Counted from the stretch's first letter, positions 25,702 through 35,856 are shown. The stretch: DNA of 64,000 nt from ChocPot-Mid sp043804925 (GCA_043804925.1 JAZDIP010000069.1:1-64000); one strand, 5' to 3'. Notes: generated from the sequence alone by a model not told the origin. Made by a program: numbers and translations.

Positions 25702-27351
25702 TTAGTAAGTACCTTTGTAAATTTCAATTTTTTTTGTCTGTACTTCGCCATTTATTTCGAATATGCTAAAATACACGCCTGATGAATATTTATTAGCATC
25801 AAATACAAACGAATAATGTCCCGTTTCCTGATGTTTATCCGATAGAACCTCTAATTTATTTACTAATAAATCAAAAATTGAAATTTTTACATTAGCCGGC
25901 TCAAGCAATTCATAATCGAGTTGAATGGTAAGCAGAGCCGGATTAGGATATGGTTCCGAAATTAAGAACTTTGATTTTTCCTGTTCACAATCCGTATGAA
26001 CGATGTGTACAATCATCGTATCATTTGTAGTGTACTGCCCCCAATAATCGAAAGCACTCGAAATAATTTCCAAACTTCCATGATAGCTTCTTGGTGTTAA
26101 GGTTATTTCAGGTCTATATACCGTAACCCAATCTTCAGGACCTTTATCATTAATAAATCTATATTTAAAATCCATATCATAAGAAGCATGTCTTTTATAA
26201 TTAGATTTTAATTTCCATGTGTAAGATAAGCAGGAGGAGACAGTATCGGGTCCATCAATATAGACAATTCCCGGCTCTTTGGAAAGTGCTTCGGGAAATG
26301 TAGGAGTACCGGTAGTATTTATTCGGTTTATGCCTTTAGCCCTTAAAGAATCAATATCATCTTTAATATCATCGAAACTTAGATTTGTTTCCGGTGAATA
26401 ATAGAACCAGTCAACATCAAGCTTGGAACTGCTTTTTGCAATATTAGAATTAGCACCCATGTGAACACTAAAAATCGTTGTTAAGGCATATTCAGGAAAA
26501 TAATTGTTAATTGTATAAGTTTCGCCCCATTTATGCGGTTCAGTCGAATTAGCTCCCCATACTTTTGCACCGGAACCAGCCAAGCTATCACAAATCATAG
26601 ATAATTTTAAAGTTTGAGTATTACTATCCAAATTAAAAAGGCAAATATACCACTGACCTACCAAAATGTTTGAACCTTTATAATAACCATAACAATTTGA
26701 AAAACCCTCAAAATTTATACCATCATTGCAGATACAATCCATTTGTGTACAAATTGGATTTTTCCCGTCTTTGTTGTTACATCCTGCTTGAACAGTTGGA
26801 AAATCTTCAGCAATAAAATAGTTGTTAAATTCAAAATCCATTTCAGACCAATAGTGAATTCTTTCGCTTTCCCGGTAAAAATCGAAACTCACAGGAGAAC
26901 TCAACCAAAATGCCTGAATAAATTTTGTGTCAAATTGAATTTTATTAAATCTCACTTTAGCTGAATAAGTACCTTCAGTAAAGTAATAACCCGAGACAAT
27001 TAACGGAACACGGGTTTTATTCGAAAAACCTTTTTTAATACTCAATGAAAATCCATAATCTTCTATGTTTATTGTTGCATTTTCTCCGAAAGTATGGTTA
27101 TCTCTGTTGAACCTACGCCAAGCAGGAGTGTTCACCACACCATTTTCTGTTAACCATGGATTTCTTCCAAATATGGAACCTGAGGAATCACCTTCAATAG
27201 GATATTCAATTGAATTGTAATTAAAATCATCAAATAATATATGACGATTTATCGGTATCTGTGCAAAAGAAGCATAAAAACATAATAAAAAGACCGGAAT
27301 AATTATTCTGCAATAACAAATTAGTGCTTTATTTATTCCGGTCTTTAACAT
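25702..27351 (-). CDS. Secreted GH16-like (concanavalin fold) protein with T9SS sorting domain
   Basis: 549 aa. Signal peptide near residues 10-31 (IIIPVFLLCFYASFA). Residues about 38-320 resemble a family 16 glycoside hydrolase/lectin fold: LFDDFNYNSIEYP at the start, an aromatic FWLSSP, and YWSEMDFEFNN, where Glu170-Asp172-Glu174 form the ExDxE catalytic pattern. A pair of Cys-containing loops (CNNKDGKNPICTQMDCICND) is unusual. Residues about 370-450 look Ig-like, and the last 85 (SEPYPNPALLTIQLDYEL to GVYFSIFE) are a T9SS sorting domain. Probably a secreted beta-glucan or galactan hydrolase; substrate is unknown. Confidence 0.82.
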   Translation of the reverse strand: MLKTGINKALICYCRIIIPVFLLCFYASFAQIPINRHILFDDFNYNSIEYPIEGDSSGSIFGRNPWLTENGVVNTPAWRRFNRDNHTFGENATINIEDYGFSLSIKKGFSNKTRVPLIVSGYYFTEGTYSAKVRFNKIQFDTKFIQAFWLSSPVSFDFYRESERIHYWSEMDFEFNNYFIAEDFPTVQAGCNNKDGKNPICTQMDCICNDGINFEGFSNCYGYYKGSNILVGQWYICLFNLDSNTQTLKLSMICDSLAGSGAKVWGANSTEPHKWGETYTINNYFPEYALTTIFSVHMGANSNIAKSSSKLDVDWFYYSPETNLSFDDIKDDIDSLRAKGINRINTTGTPTFPEALSKEPGIVYIDGPDTVSSCLSYTWKLKSNYKRHASYDMDFKYRFINDKGPEDWVTVYRPEITLTPRSYHGSLEIISSAFDYWGQYTTNDTMIVHIVHTDCEQEKSKFLISEPYPNPALLTIQLDYELLEPANVKISIFDLLVNKLEVLSDKHQETGHYSFVFDANKYSSGVYFSIFEINGEVQTKKIEIYKGTY

Positions 27352-27376
27352 TAAATACCAATTATTAATTTTTCTT

Positions 27377-27422
27377 ATTCACTAATGACTGCCGACTAAC
27401 GACTGACGACTGCTAACTAACG
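27377..27422. repeat. GACTGCCGACTAACGACTG-type short repeat
   Basis: Quasi-tandem CGACTAACGACTGACGACTG units fill the gap just downstream of icd. Same character as the other blocks: about 7-10 nt period with imperfect copies. Confidence 0.6.
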
Positions 27423-27423
27423 G

Positions 27424-29646
27424 TTACATCGCATCAATAATAGCATTGTAAGTCGGGCTTGGACGCATTACCTTATTAACTTTTTCATCGTCAGGCATAT
27501 AATAGCCACCAATATCAGCCGGTTTACCCTGAGCATCAATCATTTCCTTTGTTATCTTTGCCTCGTTTTCTGTTAGCAGTTTTGCAATTTTTTCAAAACG
27601 ATTTTTTAGCTCCATATCATCATTTTGTGCCGCTAAAGTCTGTGCCCAATACATTGACAGATAGAATGAACTTCCCCGGTTGTCAATTTCATTAACCTTT
27701 CTCGAAGGATACCTTGCATTTTCTAGATATTTCCACACTGCATCATCAAGAGTCTTCGCGAGTAAAGTAGCTTTCTTATCCCCTGTCTTTTCTGCTATCA
27801 TTTCTAAAGAAGGCACTAATGCACAGTATTCACCAAGAGAGTCCCAACGAATGTGTCCTTCTTTTAATAGTTGTTGAACATGCTTTGGAGCAGAGCCACC
27901 TGCACCTGTTTCAAACAAGCCACCGCCATTCAGCAATGGGACTATTGACAACATTCTTGCACTTGTTCCCAATTCAAGAATCGGGAATAAATCTGTAAGA
28001 TAATCCCTAAGAACATTTCCTGTAATAGAAATGGTATCCTCTCCCCTGCGCACTCTTTCTAATGTGAACCTCATTGCGTCAATTGGTTTCATAATGCGAA
28101 TATCCAAACCTGTTGTATCGTGGTTCTTTAAATACATATTAATCTTTTTGATTATTTCCCTGTCATGTGCCCTTCCTTCGTCATGCCAGAAAATAGCAGG
28201 AGAACCGCTTGCTTTTGCTCTGTTGACTGCAAGTTTAACCCAATCTTTAATAGGTGCATCCTTAACCTGGCACATCCTGAATATATCACCCTTTTCAACT
28301 TTTTGTTCTAAAAGAGTTTTACCTGAATCATCAACAACCCGTATTGTACCGTTTGCTTCTGCTTCGAATGTTTTATCATGTGAACCATATTCCTCAGCTT
28401 TTTGAGCCATCAAGCCGACATTTGCAACATTTCCCATAGTTGCAGGGTTGAACTGTCCATTCTTCTTTGCATCCTCAAGGATTACTTTGTACATGGTCGA
28501 ATAGCATCTGTCCGGAACCATGGCAATACAATCCTGAAGCTGGTCATCCTTGTTCCACATTTTACCACCGTCGCGAACAACATTCGGCATTGATGCATCA
28601 ACGATGATATTGTTAGGTACATGAAGATTTGTAATCCCGTATCTTGAATCAACCATAGCCAATGGCGGTTGTTTTGCATATACTGCATCAATATCAGCCA
28701 ATATTTCTGCTTTCTTTTCTGCAGGTAACCTGTCGAGTCTGTCAAGAACATCCTGTAAACCGTTATTTAAATTAGCTCCGATTTCTTTTAGAACATCTGC
28801 ATGCTTGTCGAGTGCTTCTTTGTAATATACCGAAACGGCATGACCGAACATAATCGGGTCGGATATTTTCATCATAGTCGCCTTCAAGTGTAATGACAGC
28901 AAAACACCGTCCTTTCTTGCTTCTTCAATTTGCTCTGCATAGAATTTTCTTAAAGCTTTTACATTCATTTTTGTTGTATCAATAACTTCAGCTTCGAGCA
29001 ATGCGAGCTTTTCTTTCAGGACTTTTTGAGTTCCGTCTTCCCCGACAAACTCAATCTTAACATTGCAGGCTTTATCCATTGTCATGGCATTTTCATTACC
29101 GTAAAAATCGTTAGCTGTCATGTGAGTTACTCTTGCTTTTGAGCCGGATTCGGGCCATGGTTTCATCATTTTATGAGGAAACTTTTGTGCAAATTTCTTT
29201 ACTGAAGCGGCAGGTCTGCGGTCTGAGTTGCCCTCACGCAAAACAGGATTGACAGCCGAACCGAGTACTTTCGCAAATCTTTGCTGCAACTTTTTTTCCT
29301 CGTCATTTTTTGGTTCTTCGGGATAATCAGGAATTTTATACCCTTTTTCCTGCAACTCTTTAATCGCTGCCTGTAATTGCGGTATTGTAGCACTGATATT
29401 AGGTAATTTGATAATATTAGCTTCGGGTGTTTTTGCTAAATTTCCAAGTTCAGTCAGGTAATCGGGAACTTTTTGTTCTTCGGTTAAGTTGTCAGGAAAG
29501 TTTGCGATGATTCTTCCTGTAAGTGAGATATCTTTTGTTACAACATCAATACCTGTCCCCTTTGTATATGCCTGAATAACAGGTAAAAGTGCATAAGTTG
29601 CCATTGCAGGAGCTTCATCAATTTTTGTCCAAATAATAGTTGCCAT
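27424..29646 (-). CDS. icd: NADP-dependent isocitrate dehydrogenase, monomeric type
   Basis: 740 aa, the size of the monomeric IDH-II family and unlike the 400-aa dimeric enzyme. The start MATIIWTKIDEAPAMATYALLP, the substrate-loop NSDRRPAASVK and the segment ANDFYGNENAMTMD are characteristic. It oxidises isocitrate to 2-oxoglutarate in the TCA cycle with NADP. An AAGGATTTAAAA stretch precedes the start. No operon partner. Confidence 0.96.
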   Translation of the reverse strand: MATIIWTKIDEAPAMATYALLPVIQAYTKGTGIDVVTKDISLTGRIIANFPDNLTEEQKVPDYLTELGNLAKTPEANIIKLPNISATIPQLQAAIKELQEKGYKIPDYPEEPKNDEEKKLQQRFAKVLGSAVNPVLREGNSDRRPAASVKKFAQKFPHKMMKPWPESGSKARVTHMTANDFYGNENAMTMDKACNVKIEFVGEDGTQKVLKEKLALLEAEVIDTTKMNVKALRKFYAEQIEEARKDGVLLSLHLKATMMKISDPIMFGHAVSVYYKEALDKHADVLKEIGANLNNGLQDVLDRLDRLPAEKKAEILADIDAVYAKQPPLAMVDSRYGITNLHVPNNIIVDASMPNVVRDGGKMWNKDDQLQDCIAMVPDRCYSTMYKVILEDAKKNGQFNPATMGNVANVGLMAQKAEEYGSHDKTFEAEANGTIRVVDDSGKTLLEQKVEKGDIFRMCQVKDAPIKDWVKLAVNRAKASGSPAIFWHDEGRAHDREIIKKINMYLKNHDTTGLDIRIMKPIDAMRFTLERVRRGEDTISITGNVLRDYLTDLFPILELGTSARMLSIVPLLNGGGLFETGAGGSAPKHVQQLLKEGHIRWDSLGEYCALVPSLEMIAEKTGDKKATLLAKTLDDAVWKYLENARYPSRKVNEIDNRGSSFYLSMYWAQTLAAQNDDMELKNRFEKIAKLLTENEAKITKEMIDAQGKPADIGGYYMPDDEKVNKVMRPSPTYNAIIDAM

Positions 29647-30105
29647 TTTTTAAATCCTTAAATTTTAATAAACAATCGTCTTTTTTTCATTAAATTTCAT
29701 TAATATAATTATTAACATTAGAACAATTAGTAAATTACAATTCTCTTACGATTAATAAAAACTCAATCCATGTTTTTATGGATAATAATTTTCGATTTTC
29801 CAAAATTAATAGTAGGATTTTACAGAAAATTTTCGATAAATGCAAAATAATTGGAAGCTTAGTATAGAGAATGTTGCCGGTTAGTAAAAAATGTTTATCA
29901 ATCCCGCCAATTTTTACTTATCCCAGTATTTTATTTTATTCGTCAAAATGATGTTTGTGTTTTTTGGGTACATTTTATTTCTATTTACCTTGTCGTTCCA
30001 TTTTTTTTCATTTGGACAAATGATAGGTAGTGTTTATATTTGAAACATCATAATTGATTGATTTCTGGTTGATTTTTATTATTTTCCATAAACAGGAGAA
30101 AACCA
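29647..30105. other. AT-rich intergenic region without a gene
   Basis: 459 nt between the divergent icd and lipoprotein genes. No reading frame, tRNA or clear hairpin was found. It must hold the promoters of both genes. A TTTATATTTG (TAnnTTTG-like) at about 30032-30041 lies some 65 nt before the lipoprotein start, and AGGAG is the ribosome site at 30094. Confidence 0.5.
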
Positions 30106-31191
30106 ATGTTAAGAGTCTTATTAGCTACAATGCTTGTTATCCTTGCATCATGCATTGATATGTATTCTCCTGATGAATGCCCGGGAGATAAAGATTTTAA
30201 AACAATAAAACAGAATTTCAATGCATATCATTTATTTCGTAGGCATGAGAATTTATATTCCTTTATATCAAACTTTGATATGAAAAAGGTGGATATTGAT
30301 GTAATGAAAAGTAGTAATAATGGATTAACTTGGGAAAGAATATGTAAAATCGTTTCTGATACTTCAACACCTTTGTATGTACTTTATAATAGTTTGGAAG
30401 ATTTCATTGAAACCAATGATGGAAGTTATTGGATATTTTTACATAATATATATTCATATGGCTTATACAAGAGTACAGACTTAGGGAAATCTTGGAAAAG
30501 GCAAGATTTAAAAATTAATTCGGAATCGCTACATTTTAATTACGATGCAATACACATTAATAAAAATGGAACAATATATTTATACGACTATTGGGAAGGT
30601 ATTATCCGTAGTAAGGATAATGGTAATACCTGGAAATACATTGTTAGTGAAAGAACAGGAAAAAAGTTCGTGCAGTTCTTTGAAGATAAAATATTCTATT
30701 ATCAGAAAGACCTGAATTTCATGATCAGTTATGATGAGGGGGATACATGGATAGAAACAGTTGGTATAGATACTAATGATATGGACTATTTTAATAGTAA
30801 AAGCAAAAATTATTCCATGATTGAAGGGGAAAATTCAACTTTATATTTCTCAATAAGTCTTACAGACAGTAATGAATATCTTCTTTTTCAAAGTACTGAT
30901 AATGGAAAAACATGGTCTGGCATAAAAAATTCTCTTAGTAAAAGTTATATGTCAATTCAAAGACTCATCGGAGCAAACAAAAATGGTGATTTATTTGCCT
31001 TTATTTCAGAAAATGATTTTGGTCCAATCTGTTATGACTATGAGGGAGTTTTCAAAAGTACTGATGGTGGAAAGAACTGGGAGCATATTCTATTTATGCC
31101 GGTTTATCTAAGTTTAATGACTAAAGATAATAATATACTGTTCATCGAATATCAAAATATATTAAAAATGACTAAGGAAAAACTTTTTTAG
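30106..31191 (+). CDS. Lipoprotein with Asp-box (BNR/sialidase-like) repeats
   Basis: 361 aa. A lipoprotein signal (LLATMLVILASC) anchors it to a membrane. Six Asp-box motifs are visible: SNNGLTWERI, STDLGKSWKRQ, SKDNGNTWKYI, SYDEGDTWIET, STDNGKTWSGI and STDGGKNWEHI. These form a beta-propeller of the BNR type; the catalytic sialidase residues are not evident, so a binding or scaffold role is as likely as hydrolysis. Start chosen at ATG after ACAGGAGAA. Single gene. Confidence 0.82.
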   Translation: MLRVLLATMLVILASCIDMYSPDECPGDKDFKTIKQNFNAYHLFRRHENLYSFISNFDMKKVDIDVMKSSNNGLTWERICKIVSDTSTPLYVLYNSLEDFIETNDGSYWIFLHNIYSYGLYKSTDLGKSWKRQDLKINSESLHFNYDAIHINKNGTIYLYDYWEGIIRSKDNGNTWKYIVSERTGKKFVQFFEDKIFYYQKDLNFMISYDEGDTWIETVGIDTNDMDYFNSKSKNYSMIEGENSTLYFSISLTDSNEYLLFQSTDNGKTWSGIKNSLSKSYMSIQRLIGANKNGDLFAFISENDFGPICYDYEGVFKSTDGGKNWEHILFMPVYLSLMTKDNNILFIEYQNILKMTKEKLF

Positions 31192-31238
31192 GTGATTCAT
31201 TTAATTAAGGTAAAAGTAAATAACATAGCTAATAAGTG

Positions 31239-31312
31239 TACGCCGGACAGGATTCGAACCTGTGGCCCTCAGCTTAGAAGGCTGATGCTCTATCCTACTG
31301 AGCTACCGGCGC
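31239..31312 (-). tRNA. tRNA-Arg(TCT)
   Basis: Minus-strand cloverleaf: acceptor GCGCCGG with CCGGCGT (G-T at position 1-72), D-arm TAGCTCAGTAGGATAGAGCA, anticodon loop CTTCTAA (TCT), variable loop and T-arm with TTCGAAT. CCA not encoded. Confidence 0.95.
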
Positions 31313-31376
31313 ATTAGTCAAGACTACAAAATTAAGGTTTTTTTCAATAGTTTACAAGATTTTTTTCATAAATTAT

Positions 31377-31407
31377 TTGATTTATCCCTCATTTTTGGCT
31401 AATTTTG
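31377..31407 (+). promoter_or_regulatory. Bacteroidota-type promoter of the SRP RNA
   Basis: TTG at 31377-31379 and TAATTTTG at 31400-31407 match the -33 TTG and -7 TAnnTTTG consensus of Bacteroidota primary sigma promoters with a 20-nt spacer. Transcription would start at about 31412, where the RNA begins. Confidence 0.65.
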
Positions 31408-31411
31408 TACT

Positions 31412-31516
31412 TGGGTCAAGTCCCGTGCGGCTAAAGCTTGCCTAATCCCGCCAGGTCCGGAAGGAAGCAACGGTCGGTATGTCCTTAGGGTGCCACGGTC
31501 AACTTGACCTTTTTTA
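31412..31516 (+). ncRNA. ffs: Bacterial small signal recognition particle RNA (4.5S)
   Basis: The conserved apical domain CCAGGTCCGGAAGGAAGCAA is present in full, with flanking stems. The ends pair (GGTCAAGT at 31414-31421 with ACTTGACC at 31502-31509) and are followed by a T-run serving as terminator. Length about 100 nt. It binds Ffh and targets membrane proteins. Confidence 0.95.
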
Positions 31517-31623
31517 TAGTTCATTATTGAATTTACTTAGCATTTTATCATAGATTTTAGTTAATTTAGTAAGTTTTTAATAACTCTTTTTAAAAAAGAG
31601 ATTTCGCATATAGATAGTTTGGA

Positions 31624-33285
31624 ATGAAAAAAGAAATAATCATCAATTCTACGCTTAACGAAGAGCGTATTGCCATAACCGAAGATGGTAAGCTGGCTGA
31701 ATTATTCATTGAGCTACCCGACAAAGAAAGGTCAATTGGCAATATTTATTTAGGCAAGGTTACAAGAATTGTACAGGGTATAAATGCAGCGTTCATAGAT
31801 ATTGGTTTAAAGCAGGACGCTTTCCTTCATTTTTCGGATATTGACCAGTCCATGGAAAATATGATTACCGACGAAGAAGATGAAAAACAGCAGGCACCGA
31901 AAAGACAAAAACGAAAAAAAAGAGGACAAAAAGATACACCGGAAACACCCGAAGCCAAGGAAAAACCTGATAATACATCTATTGCTTTACGCAAGCATAA
32001 TGTTGCTAAAGCAAATTCAAATCCTAAAGCAAGTTTCGAGACCAGAAAACTCGGTAAATTTAATATTAACATAGAACCGAAGCAAAATGTTATTGTCCAG
32101 ATAGTACGCGAAGCATATAGCTCGAAAGGTGTAAAAGTAACAACAAAAATAGGTCTTCCGGGAAGATATACGGTACTCATGCCTTTTGAAAATTCGATAG
32201 GAATTTCGAGAAAAATCAATTCCATACACGAAAGAAAAAGATTGAGATACCTGGCAAGAACAGTTCTACCAATGGATTGTGGCTGTATCATCCGAACTGC
32301 TGCATTAAATAAAAATGATGCTGAATTGCTGAATGATTGGAAAAGTCTTCTCGAGGTTTGGAAGGAAATCGAAGAAAAAGTCAAGAAGATGGAAACTCCC
32401 GGTTTGCTTTATCAGGATTTGAAAATAGCAACTTCAATTATTAGGGATTTATTCACACCTGAGGTAAAAAATGTCGTAGTTGATTCAAAAAAGTTGCACA
32501 AGGAAATAATAACTTATTTAAAATCATTTTCACCTCATTTAGTAAATAAAGTCGAATTATATACAGGAAAGGTTCCTGTCTTCGATAAGTTTGGAGTTGA
32601 AAAAGAACTTGAATCTACATCCAAACGTAAAGTTTATCTTCCAAGCGGAGGTTCAATAGTAATTGACCAAACCGAAGCAATGGTTATAGTTGATGTTAAT
32701 TCAGGAAAATCCACCGGAGAAGATAAGCACGAGGAAAATGCTTTATTATCCAATCTTGAAGCTGTTAAAGAAATTTCAAGACAAATAAGATTACGTGATA
32801 TTGGTGGAATGGTCTTAATTGATATGATAGACGTCAACAGACAGAAAAACAAGAAAAAAATATTGGAAGAGATGAGAAAAGAACTGGCTAAAGATAGAGC
32901 TAAAACGATGGTTTATCCTTTGACACAGCTTAGTATAATGCAAATAACACGTCAGCGTATCAATCAAAATATTGGAGAAAAAATCAGCGACGAATGCCCA
33001 ATGTGCCAGGGTTCAGGCAGAGTTACTTCAAAAGGAGTCGTTTCAAATGCTATGGAACGATGGCTTAAAAATTTCCGCTCACATTCGAGGGAATTCAGGT
33101 TAGTGCTTCATGTCCATCCCCATTTGGCTACATACTTAACTGATGGCACAATTTCAAGATTATCGAGATTAATGATTAAATACTTCGTCAAAATTAAAGT
33201 ACAGCAAAGCGATTTATTAAAAATGGACGACTTTCGTTTCTTTTCAGTCAGACAACAAAAGGATATTACACAGGATTTTTTATAA
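31624..33285 (+). CDS. rng: Ribonuclease E/G family endoribonuclease
   Basis: 553 aa. An N-terminal S1 domain (IYLGKVTRIVQGINAAFIDIGLKQDAFLH) is interrupted by a charged insert of about 60 residues (DEEDEKQQAPKRQKRKK onward) before it resumes. The catalytic region has the Mg-binding VIVDVNSGKST and GMVLIDMIDVNR, and the Zn-link DECPMCQGSG near the end. It processes rRNA and mRNA 5' ends in the cytoplasm. Length fits RNase G rather than the long RNase E. The next gene starts at the base after its stop codon. Confidence 0.92.
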   Translation: MKKEIIINSTLNEERIAITEDGKLAELFIELPDKERSIGNIYLGKVTRIVQGINAAFIDIGLKQDAFLHFSDIDQSMENMITDEEDEKQQAPKRQKRKKRGQKDTPETPEAKEKPDNTSIALRKHNVAKANSNPKASFETRKLGKFNINIEPKQNVIVQIVREAYSSKGVKVTTKIGLPGRYTVLMPFENSIGISRKINSIHERKRLRYLARTVLPMDCGCIIRTAALNKNDAELLNDWKSLLEVWKEIEEKVKKMETPGLLYQDLKIATSIIRDLFTPEVKNVVVDSKKLHKEIITYLKSFSPHLVNKVELYTGKVPVFDKFGVEKELESTSKRKVYLPSGGSIVIDQTEAMVIVDVNSGKSTGEDKHEENALLSNLEAVKEISRQIRLRDIGGMVLIDMIDVNRQKNKKKILEEMRKELAKDRAKTMVYPLTQLSIMQITRQRINQNIGEKISDECPMCQGSGRVTSKGVVSNAMERWLKNFRSHSREFRLVLHVHPHLATYLTDGTISRLSRLMIKYFVKIKVQQSDLLKMDDFRFFSVRQQKDITQDFL

Positions 33286-34452
33286 ATGGCAAGGAAACAA
33301 AAAACAATTTCAATTTTAGGTTCTACAGGTTCAATCGGCATTCAAACCCTGAAGGTACTGGAATCAATTCCCGAACATTTTCGGATTGGTTACCTGACAA
33401 CCAATACTAATATTGATTTACTTGCAAAACAGGTAAAAATATTCAATCCTGTTGGAGTTGTCATAAAGGATAAATATGCTTTTGAAAAATTTAAATCAGA
33501 AGTTGATTTTAACGGAAAAATTTTTCATGGAAAAAAAGGATTGAACCAAGCATCAGGTGACAGCATTAATGATATGGTTCTATCTGCATTAGTCGGATTT
33601 AGCGGTGTGGAACCCACAATGGAAGCAATTAAATCAGGAACTACAATTGCACTTGCCAACAAAGAAACACTCGTATCTGCCGGTTCTGTAATAACTAAAG
33701 CAGCGAGAAAGAATAAAGTGGATATCATTGCTGTTGACAGCGAGCACAGTGCAATTTTACAGTGCCTTATAGGTGAATCAATTGAAGAAGTTGAAAAGAT
33801 TATTTTAACAGCTTCCGGTGGCCCTTTTTTAAATACACCTATTGACGAACTAACCGGAATAACTGCCAAAGAAGCTTTACAACATCCTAATTGGTCAATG
33901 GGAAATAAGATTACAATAGATTCTGCTACTATGATGAATAAAGGATTTGAAGTAATTGAAGCATATTGGTTATTTGGACTTTCGAAAGATAAAATTGATA
34001 TTCTTATCCATCCACAAAGCATTGTTCACTCAATGGTACAGTTTACGGATGGTTCTATCAAAGCACAAATGGGTTTGCCTGATATGAGGATACCAATATC
34101 TTATGCTCTCTCCTATCCGAGAAGATTAAAATTTGATTTTCCGAGATTAGACTTGTCACAGCTTAATGAATTGACCTTTATTAAACCGGATTATCAAAAA
34201 TTCCCTTGTTTAAAAATCGCATTTCAGGCACTTGAAACCGGTGGCTCTGCACCTGCAATAATAAATGCTTCAAATGAAATTGCAGTTTATGCTTTTTTGG
34301 ACAATAAAATAAAATTTACGGATATTCCTCGTTGTATCGAAGCAGCGTTATCCGAAATAAAAATTCTTGATAAACCGGATTTAACTGACATTATTGAAAC
34401 AGATAAAGATGTTCGAAAATTCGTTCGTCGTTTTATAGATAATTTGATTTAA
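33286..34452 (+). CDS. dxr: 1-deoxy-D-xylulose-5-phosphate reductoisomerase
   Basis: 388 aa, normal length. NADPH-binding GSTGSIGIQTLKV at the start, metal and substrate motifs VDSEHSAI, TASGGPFL, NWSMGNKITIDSATMMNKG, and the C-terminal helical domain. Second step of the MEP isoprenoid pathway. Adjacent to rng on one side and rseP (19 nt) on the other, probably one operon. Confidence 0.97.
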   Translation: MARKQKTISILGSTGSIGIQTLKVLESIPEHFRIGYLTTNTNIDLLAKQVKIFNPVGVVIKDKYAFEKFKSEVDFNGKIFHGKKGLNQASGDSINDMVLSALVGFSGVEPTMEAIKSGTTIALANKETLVSAGSVITKAARKNKVDIIAVDSEHSAILQCLIGESIEEVEKIILTASGGPFLNTPIDELTGITAKEALQHPNWSMGNKITIDSATMMNKGFEVIEAYWLFGLSKDKIDILIHPQSIVHSMVQFTDGSIKAQMGLPDMRIPISYALSYPRRLKFDFPRLDLSQLNELTFIKPDYQKFPCLKIAFQALETGGSAPAIINASNEIAVYAFLDNKIKFTDIPRCIEAALSEIKILDKPDLTDIIETDKDVRKFVRRFIDNLI

Positions 34453-34471
34453 TTAAAAGAGAAAAAGATTT

Positions 34472-35839
34472 ATGGATACATTAATGACAATAATTTATTT
34501 TATTATAGCTATTGGAATATTAGTTCTAATCCACGAGTTCGGGCATTTCATACTTGCCCGTTTGTCGGGAATGAGAGCCGAAGTTTTTGCTTTTGGCATG
34601 GGTTACAGACTATTTGGTTGGAACAGGAAAATTGGATTTACATTTGGAAGTTTACCTGATGATTTCGATGGAGAGGGACACACAGATTATCGCCTGGCTG
34701 CATTTCCAATCGGTGGATATGTGAAAATCGCCGGAATGGTTGATGAATCAATGGATACAAGCATGAAAGAAACTCTGCCACAACCTTGGGAATTCCGTTC
34801 CAAAAACGCTTTTCAGAAAACGATGGCTATCAGTGGCGGCGTAATAATGAATATTGTTTTAGCAATAATTATTTTTACTTTTCTTATACAGTCTCAGGGA
34901 CAAGATTTTAAAGCAACTACTACCATCGGTTCAGTAGCCGAAAAATCAATTGCAAAAGATATTGGTTTCAAACCGGGTGATGAAGTTATTTCCATCAATG
35001 ATAAAAAAATGAAAACATGGGATGAGTTTATCGTTACTCTATCCATTAAAGATATGGGTGCAAAAAGAAAAATTCAATTGATTCGTGATGGTGAAACAAT
35101 TCTCCTTAATGCAGATGGAAATAAAATCATTAAGGACATAACTGAAAAAAAACCAATAGGTTTGAATCCGGATAATGTCAAAGTATTGATAAATGCCGTA
35201 CAGACTTTAAAACCTGCAGGAAAACTGGGTATGATAGAAGATGACACAGTGATTGCAGTCAATAATCAAATCATTCTATCTGCAAAAGATTTTCAAAAAA
35301 TAATCAGTAGCAATAAGGAAGAACCTGTCTTATTGACATGGAAAAGAGGAAATCATGTTCGTTCTGATTCAATAACTCCAACAAGTGATGGCATTATTGG
35401 CGTTAGTATAGCTGAAATTTATACAGGTCGAAAAATACATGAAGAGTACGATTTCTTCTCTGCTGTTTCTCTTGGTGCTAAAGAAACATACAATACGGCA
35501 CAAATGATAATTGGTTCATTCTCACAAATGATTTCAGGTAATGTTTCTGTAACGCAAAATCTTGGTGGACCCATAGCCATAGCTAAGATGGCATCGCAAC
35601 AAGCTGAACGAGGAGTACTCAATTTTCTGAGTTTTCTTGCCTTAATGTCTGTAATGCTGGCTGTTGTTAACATTCTTCCATTCCCGGCTCTTGACGGTGG
35701 GCATTTAGTAATAATAATTATAGAAGCAATATTCAGAAGAGAAATACCATTGAAAGCAAAAATGGCAATACAGCAGGTTGGTATGTTTATACTTTTAGCT
35801 TTTATGGCTTTTGTCTTTTATCTTGATTTAATGAGATAG
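34472..35839 (+). CDS. rseP: RIP-type intramembrane zinc protease
   Basis: 455 aa. HEFGHF near residue 21 in the first membrane helix supplies the zinc ligands and catalytic Glu; LDGGHLV near the C-terminus supplies the Asp ligand. Two PDZ domains lie in between, about residues 155-230 and 235-300 (KDIGFKPGDEVISIND and KLGMIEDDTVIAVNN). Three to four helices. The family releases membrane-held anti-sigma factors and cleaves signal-peptide remnants. Gene order dxr-rseP is common in bacteria. Confidence 0.94.
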   Translation: MDTLMTIIYFIIAIGILVLIHEFGHFILARLSGMRAEVFAFGMGYRLFGWNRKIGFTFGSLPDDFDGEGHTDYRLAAFPIGGYVKIAGMVDESMDTSMKETLPQPWEFRSKNAFQKTMAISGGVIMNIVLAIIIFTFLIQSQGQDFKATTTIGSVAEKSIAKDIGFKPGDEVISINDKKMKTWDEFIVTLSIKDMGAKRKIQLIRDGETILLNADGNKIIKDITEKKPIGLNPDNVKVLINAVQTLKPAGKLGMIEDDTVIAVNNQIILSAKDFQKIISSNKEEPVLLTWKRGNHVRSDSITPTSDGIIGVSIAEIYTGRKIHEEYDFFSAVSLGAKETYNTAQMIIGSFSQMISGNVSVTQNLGGPIAIAKMASQQAERGVLNFLSFLALMSVMLAVVNILPFPALDGGHLVIIIIEAIFRREIPLKAKMAIQQVGMFILLAFMAFVFYLDLMR

Positions 35840-35856
35840 TAAAATAGAGTCAAAAA

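Noticed and set aside
31412..31516. Possible pseudo-tRNA or riboswitch near tRNA-Arg
   Set aside because: The GGAAGGAAGCAA core and terminal pairing identify it as the SRP RNA.
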